Source: Rhynchonema sp. JSB1_4 (Eukaryota; Nematoda; Chromadorea; Monhysterida; Xyalidae). Taken from it: a stretch of 64,000 nucleotides of DNA. The stretch covers positions 62,001 to 126,000 of the forward strand of contig JASAMV010009102.1 of assembly GCA_030248065.1 (NCBI GenBank). The letters run 5' to 3'. Position numbers and translations under genes: made by a program. Position 1 is the first letter of the stretch; the number at the start of each line of letters is the position of its first letter. The notes under the pieces are model-generated. The model was not told the origin of the DNA and made no database searches. It worked only from the letters and a program-made list of their open reading frames with translations. Of this stretch, positions 58,541-64,000 are shown one piece after another.

Positions 58541-60807
58541 ATGATCATTAGACAGCTAGTGTTTGCGATATTTGCCTGGCAGGTGAAAGCCGACAAGCAA
58601 CACGAAGTGGACCCAAATGGCTACATCGTATATTGTCCCTGCATGGGTAGGTCACTTTGATACTTTGTGTTTGGTGTTTTTGCATGAATACTGGGGCGAA
58701 TAACTTGCCGTTTACAGGACGTTTCGGCAACCAGGCCGACCATTTCCTTGGCTCATTGGCGTTTGCGAAGGACATCAACAGGACTTTGATCTTGCCGCCT
58801 TGGGTTCAGTACATCTATCGGGATCCTGTCGCGGTAACGTGGATTTTAGTTTCGGGAATTTTCCGTTTGCTGCAGACCTCATCTACCCAGTCATGTTTCA
58901 CTTAAAACATTCCAGCGCATGGTGCCATTCGATAAGTACTTCGACGTGTCGGCTGTGGCTCAATATCACCGCGCGATCACGATGGAAGATTTTATGAAAC
59001 ATCTGGCTCCGAACGTTTGGCCGCCGGAGAAACGTTTTGGTTTGTTTATCTGCGTGATGGAATTTGGTTTGGGTTGGCCCCAGCCCCATCCAATGGCCGG
59101 TGTGGGTCGCGATTGAGTTTGACTTGGGTTGGTTTTGACTGGGCACGGGGACCAAAATGTCTTTGCGCAGTACACACTGTAGTGAGGCAGCAGCCCGGGG
59201 TGTGCAACACAAGCACTCAGACGCACGTGTGTTGTCCAGAGACGTGTTATGGCTGAAGTTTCACTGATATGTGTGTTTTGATGCAGACCCAACCCCGACC
59301 CGTGCCAGCAAGGTGCACGCCGACGCTTGTTGCTGTCGTGTTGATCACACGCTTAGAACGTATTACAGCACATTTCCTATGTTACTGTTTTACCTAATTT
59401 CCTTTCAGAGTTTTGCTGGCAGCCACGCCAAGCAATGACGGGCTCGGGGGATCAGACCGAGGGATGTCGCGGCAAAGATGGCAATCCATTCGGTCCGTTC
59501 TGGGATTACAGTGGCATCGATTTTGCGGGATCCGAATATTTCTATCAGAAAGGCGCTGGTCTGGACACTAAAATTCCGGCGAAGGCGAAGTTGTGGCAGA
59601 CACTGTATGTTGGATTACTGAAATGTTTGTTCGTTGTGGGCTGTGAAGGTTTTTTCTCGATGCTGTCTGAAAATCCAGGTATCCACCCGACAACTACCCA
59701 GTGTTGGCGTTTGTGGGCGCGCCAGCACATTTCCCCGTATCGAAGCACAATGTGCACTTGCATAAATATCTGAAATGGTCGGACGAGATCAATGCTAAAG
59801 TCGATGAATACATAAACAAAGTGCTCAGGAATCAGCCATTTGTCGGCATTCACCTGCGAAACGATCGAGATTGGGTGCGTTGCCATCTTGCTTCACACAC
59901 ATGTGGCATTAGCTTGTTCACGAATTACTTGTGATGTTGTATTGCCGAAACAGTTTCTAATCAAGTCTCACAGTAGTCATTCACAGATGAAAAACATCAT
60001 GGCAATATTGAAGAAATACAAACTTCATGCTGTCACCACGCACGGCAAGATGAATCAAGCGATTCCCTTCACAATTCAGGACAACGTGTGTAAACACTTG
60101 GACGATGGCGCTGGCATGCCTATAAACCATTTGTTCGCATCCCCACAATGTACAGGGTATGAGAAGGAATACGGAGAGTTGACTATGGATGTTTGCAGAC
60201 CGAGTCAGGAGTTGATACTGAAACAGGTTTGGGTGATAACGCTAGTGCAGAGGGTCTTTTTGATTTTGCGAAGAATAGCGAAAAGCGTGCTCGGCTACAG
60301 CTGAATTTTTGGCATGCAATTTGTGCTTTGAAGTCCGCCCTGGACTCATTATCGTATTCCATCGGGTCGACACCATTTTGATGATTTTATAACCACTCGG
60401 TTTAGTACTAGGCATCGTTCAATCGTTCATCAACGATTTGGGCAGCGCCGTACGGCACAAGCCACTCAATAATCACTAAAAAAATACCGAATTTATCTCA
60501 GGTAGTGGAGGCAGTGAAGAAGTACAATGTACATGCCGTGTTTGTGAGTGCTGATCGTGACCACATGCTGCCGGTGTTGCACAAAGCAGTGCGTCCCCTG
60601 GAAGCACATGTGTTCAACCGTGAACCGAACGACCCGCATGTTGGGCTGGCCATCCTGGCACGCGCCAAGTACTACATCGGTAATTGTGTATCGTCGTTTT
60701 CGGCATTTGCAAAACGCGAAAGGGACGCCGCAGGTAAACCGTCTGGATTCTGGGCTTGGCCCCCACCGAAGGACAAGAAGGACAACAAAAGTAGGGATGA
60801 TCTCTGA
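58541..60807 (+). CDS. pofut1: GDP-fucose protein O-fucosyltransferase 1 (7 exons)
   Basis: Join 58541-58646, 58718-58833, 58916-59039, 59409-59604, 59679-59874, 60080-60226, 60502-60807; 1191 nt, 396 residues, close to the family length of about 390. It transfers fucose from GDP-fucose to Ser/Thr of EGF repeats, notably in Notch, inside the ER. A hydrophobic start ([15 protein letters not shown]) is the signal peptide. Then come [53 protein letters not shown], the donor-binding motif [12 protein letters not shown], the [11 protein letters not shown] segment and [17 protein letters not shown]. The C-terminus RDDL resembles the ER-retention tail (RDEF in mammals, KDEL in general). All junctions are in phase with TTTCAG-like acceptors. 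The first Met was chosen because it precedes the signal peptide and an upstream frame is closed. Confidence 0.92.
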
Positions 60808-61999
60808 GATGATTGGGAATTTGATGTGTTTTATTTTTGTGTGAACCTTGAGTTATCTATGTTGTGCCTTCAGCGTAAGCTTCGCAGTTCTAATTTGACC
60901 GTATCTGGATGGTTTCACAGATGCCATTGACATGCGTAAGCTGACATTGTTGTATGAAACAGGGTTTGAAACTGTGCAATTTGTATATGCTGTAGGTAGG
61001 TTACAATACGTGTCGGTAACAGATGTGTTTGACAACTTGTTTTCGACGTCCTAGTTTCCTGGTTTTGTGTCATTGTTGGGGTAATCATGTGCACCATTCC
61101 ATGTCTCCACGTTGTTTGTTCCCCTTTTGTGTGGTTCGTCGGCTGTGATTTTGTCTTCATTTTTCTGTTATTTAGTAGGTTTACTTGCCTTTGGTGTCAC
61201 TTCCGAGCTACTTGCCTGATACTTACATAACAGTTCTTTTCCCATTTGTACCTCGCCTTTTGCCCATAATGAAAAGCGTTAATTTTATTGTTTAATCCTC
61301 ATACATGACTTATAAACTCAGTTTGGTCTCAATTATTTGTCGCACAATCTAGAAGTTTATTTTTTCGCATCTTACAGTGCCAGACTGGTTGATCTGTGCC
61401 TTTTATATTTTTGTTCAAAAACACTCCACAATTTCACCACGAGATCAAAATTATATGCGTGCTGTTTTTCTGGTGAAGACCAGTTTTATTCACTTGTATT
61501 GTTGCTGTATTTTTAGGAATAAAACGTGCAGTGTTGTTGCACCACATATAATCTGGGTTTTTTTTATTTCGGGTATTATGTTGGTTTGTTTTTCCATCCA
61601 AAAGCTTGCTGGAGCGAAATTACATTCTGCTGTTCGTGACCGGAATTTTACCACATAGCGAAACACATTCATAATTTATTTTGCAGATGATCTGATTGCA
61701 CAAGCTTGCTGGGGTCAACAATCAAACGCGCTGGCAGCAGAAATGGCCAATTCAAAAGTTCGTTCATGTTTTGGTGCATCCAGTTAGCAAAGGCTCGTGT
61801 TTCGTCTGTGAAACCTTGAGTGCCGTGTCATGGGAAGGCGTATTTTTAATAGCTGGTTGAAACTGGTGACCCAAACGCCAACAGTATAATACCAAGCTGG
61901 CAGGGGTTACGATACTGTTTTCTGGCTTAGGTTGACACTAAGTGTGTTTGATATGTCTCAGTGCAGCCTAAGCCTGAAGCGATGCCAAGCCTTGGTTAA
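60808..61999. other. Intergenic stretch after POFUT1
   Basis: T-rich, with short frames on both strands but none with family resemblance or splice support. It probably includes the POFUT1 3' UTR and the 5' side of the P450 gene. Confidence 0.4.
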
Positions 62000-62372
62000 G
62001 GCCGCATTCACAATGCAGCGGATTAGCGGGTTGCGGATTAGCGGGCCCGCTTTTCGCGCACGCTTTTGCATTCACAATGGAAATTGAAAAAGCGGATTAG
62101 CGGGTCAGCTGATTGGAGACCCGCTAATCCGCAAAACGTGTTTGCGTTCACAATGCACGTTGTCCGAGTTTAGGTGAAAAAGTAGATTTACTTCAAAATT
62201 TTGTTGTTTGTGTCTTTCTTTGTTCAACAAATCGTAAATTACACTCATCAAATCAATCAAATGTTGTTATTCTAAATGTTTCATTGGATTGCAGCATTTC
62301 CAACCAATAAACAGAAATATAGGAACACCGATCACGAAAATAGCACGAATAACACATAGGCGTATATTAGAG

Positions 62373-62515
62373 TGGTCAACTCAAGTGGTCGAATCACTTT
62401 GTCAACTGACATTCTAGATTCGTCAACTCACCCCGAATGCCATGTATTATTTCTCGCATTTATTTGGGACTGCTGTGAGTTGACTAAGTGATTTGACCAC
62501 TTGAGTTGACCATTG
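62373..62515. repeat. Small hairpin of AGTGGTCAACTCAAGTGGTC
   Basis: AGTGGTCAACTCAAGTGG at left and CCACTTGAGTTGACCATT at right are inverted, extended inward by AATCACTT and GTCAACT pairs. About 143 bp in all, lying inside the larger element at 62000-63435. Confidence 0.6.
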
Positions 62516-62687
62516 TAATATTAGCCAAACTTCGACCACATGCGCCTCAGGACGCAGTGTTTTTATGCACGAACAAACCTTCGCGTGTGTGATATCATAA
62601 GCACTGCATTGTCTAGTTCAGCGCAACACAGACTTGCAGTTTACACGCTGCTAAGTTTATCACTCACTTTATAGCACGATCGATGCA

Positions 62688-62760
62688 GAGCTGCGAAGCG
62701 CAGCGGTAGCGTGCTGGCCTGCTGAATAATAGGGCGTGTGTACGACACCGCCCATGGACA
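62688..62760 (+). tRNA. tRNA-like pseudogene or SINE head
   Basis: AAGCGCAGCGGTAGCGTGCT fits an A box, and GTGTACGACACC is a damaged version of the B box GGTTCGANNCC at the right spacing. The acceptor stem does not close cleanly. It is more likely the head of a tRNA-derived element than a working tRNA. Confidence 0.4.
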
Positions 62761-63435
62761 TTACTTTACATTATTTTTTCAGTTTTTTTGTTTTCATATG
62801 AAACCGTGTAAAAATAGTTAGCCGCTGTGGCAAAAATGTGAATGAGTTGAATTGCATTCTCGCATTGATTGTTCAATGCAAGTTATTTCTTCAGTGGCTG
62901 GCTGGCTGGCTTTACTTTCGCCACTTTCGTCGGAAAAAACAGCAAGCACATTTTGCAATACAGCATTTTGCAACCATGTCGTGTAGAGTCGAAACTGAAC
63001 GCGATAATGATACCATACGTTGTAAAAAATCTCTTTTCGAAACATCAAACTGCAACAAAAACGTTTCCAATGAACGCAGGTGGTTAAGCTGCTAATGTAT
63101 ACACTTTTTTCATGCTCTGAAAATGTTTTGAAGGCAAATAATGAACTTCTGAACGTGCGCCCCCGGTGCTAATCCGCAAAAAAATAGAACCAGTTCTAAT
63201 CGTGAAAAGCGGATTAGCGGACCCGCTAATCCGCTAACAGGCTAATCCGCTTTGCATTGTGAATGCACACGCGTGCAGCGGATTAGCGGATTAGCGGGTG
63301 TGAAAAGTTGCTCGCCCGCTAATCCGCTAATCCGCTAACCCGCTAATCCGCTTTTTGCATTGTGAATGCAAAAGCGTGCGCATCTCGCCCGCTAATCGGC
63401 TAATCCGCTAATCCGCTTGCATTGTGAATGCGGCC

Positions 63436-63668
63436 TTAGATTTCGCATGGCTACGCGAGCCGTACATTGATAATACAACAAATACATATTCGAACGAAAG
63501 TTAGCAAAAGTCGTTACACCTGTTTGACTTATGAAGTCAAAAATGAAGTTTGCTCCGTAAATAAGCTTGCCAATTCGATTTCTCAATGATGGAACTGCCA
63601 CATGATACCGCACCACACTGAAATCAAGGAGGAAGACCCAAATCTTCACCATCAGCTTCATGTTTCAG
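63436..63668. other. Flank of the P450 exon
   Basis: No coding signal; ends in the acceptor GTTTCAG at 63662-63668. Confidence 0.35.
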
Positions 63669-64000
63669 GGTGCCATTTGCGTGTGTGGCCCGCCCGGTTC
63701 GTGCCTGATGGATTCATCCGTTGAGTTCTGGCGCGATCCGGTTCAGTTCTATGAGAAACGACGACAGAAACATCACGCGCCAATATTCAATGCACGATTC
63801 CTCATGAAGACCACCACGTTCATTGGCTCACATTCAGGTGTCAGACAGTTGCTCATTGGTTGGTTGATTTTGAGAAATTTTTTCGCAAAAGAATGTTCAT
63901 ATTTTCACGTTCATTTGTGCAGATAAGTCCGACTCGTTCACGTATGGATACAAAGAATATCTGGGCGCACTGTTCGGGGACGTGGTGGTTTTCGCCGAAG
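63669..64000 (+). CDS. Probable cytochrome P450, N-terminal exons, runs off the window
   Basis: Exons 63669-63837 and 63923-64000 (open at the edge). The frame reads CGPPGSCLMDSSVEFWRDP, then QFYEKRRQKHHAPIFNARF, LMKTTTFIGSH and, after an 85-bp intron, GYKEYLGALFGDVVVFAE. The order PPG...E-F-x-x-DP, FYEKRRxK(H/Y)GPIF, then a strand with a T-T-x-F motif matches the start of microsomal P450s of the CYP26/CYP51-like sort. The Cys-haem loop lies beyond the window, so the family cannot be confirmed here. The usual membrane anchor is not in these exons and should be in one upstream. Confidence 0.6.

Larger units (their letters stand above)
62000..63435. mobile_element. Element with GCGGATTAGCGG-word arms
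   Basis: Ends GGCCGCATTCACAATGCA and TGCATTGTGAATGCGGCC are inverted and bordered by TTAA (left) and TTAG (right). Both arms are built of GCGGATTAGCGG in direct and inverse order; the right arm (63160-63410) holds about twice as many words and repeats the ATTCACAATGCA module three times. The interior carries an inverted-repeat guest (62373-62515) and a tRNA-like stretch. No transposase frame. Confidence 0.7.

Noticed and set aside
61377..61658. 93-residue plus frame after POFUT1
   Set aside because: T-rich intergenic frame with no splice sites or homology.
1..64000. Telomeric (TTAGGC) arrays or an autonomous transposase gene
   Set aside because: Neither was seen on either strand; all elements appear non-autonomous.

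Overview
The window is from a nematode-like animal genome. The evidence is a cuticle collagen with the nematode N-terminal membrane domain and an RxxR-type cleavage box, a TWiK-type two-pore K+ channel, many small exons, and introns that end mostly in (T)TTTCAG. No species can be named from the sequence alone. Exon coordinates were worked out by hand from reading frame, splice consensus and family conservation; there is no transcript evidence behind them.

Layout. 1-161 holds the edge of an unrecognised minus-strand gene. 2571-8786 (minus) is the splicing factor BUD13 in seven exons, with introns full of small transposons. 8956-15473 is a repeat landscape, including a Russian-doll nest of elements at 11171-14009. 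15512-16242 (+) is ribosomal protein S16 (uS9) without its first exon. It is followed on the same strand by a mitochondrial-ribosomal-like coiled-coil gene (16784-17838) and a small secreted protein (17995-18588). 18858-20434 (minus) is a 347-residue cuticle collagen. 21001-45691 (minus) is the K2P channel: an eight-exon constant part (21001-27486), one downstream alternative start (26253) and an upstream array of at least eight alternative first exons spread over 18 kb. Each of those first exons ends in the same splice phase. 46238-56847 is another repeat block, with a large palindrome, a direct repeat of the same DNA and a T-depleted C/A-rich tract that looks like poor consensus sequence. 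56951-58138 (+) is a syntaxin-6-type Qc SNARE and 58541-60807 (+) is protein O-fucosyltransferase 1, both secretory-pathway genes. 62000-63435 is a long inverted-repeat element, and 63669-64000 (+) is the start of a probable cytochrome P450.

The most unusual content is twofold. (1) The K2P channel has an array of variable first exons with a shared phase-1 junction, so it can make many N-termini on one invariant pore. (2) The window is saturated with non-autonomous, hAT-like elements (8-bp target duplications, TIRs of the form CAGNG). Each carries its own short G/C-rich 'word', repeated in direct orientation in both halves. Some elements share TIRs and core but carry different words, and many contain a palindromic GC core of the type CGCGCGnAGCGCGCG. 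At least eleven of these elements have perfect 8-bp duplications that can be read directly. No transposase gene was found in the window.
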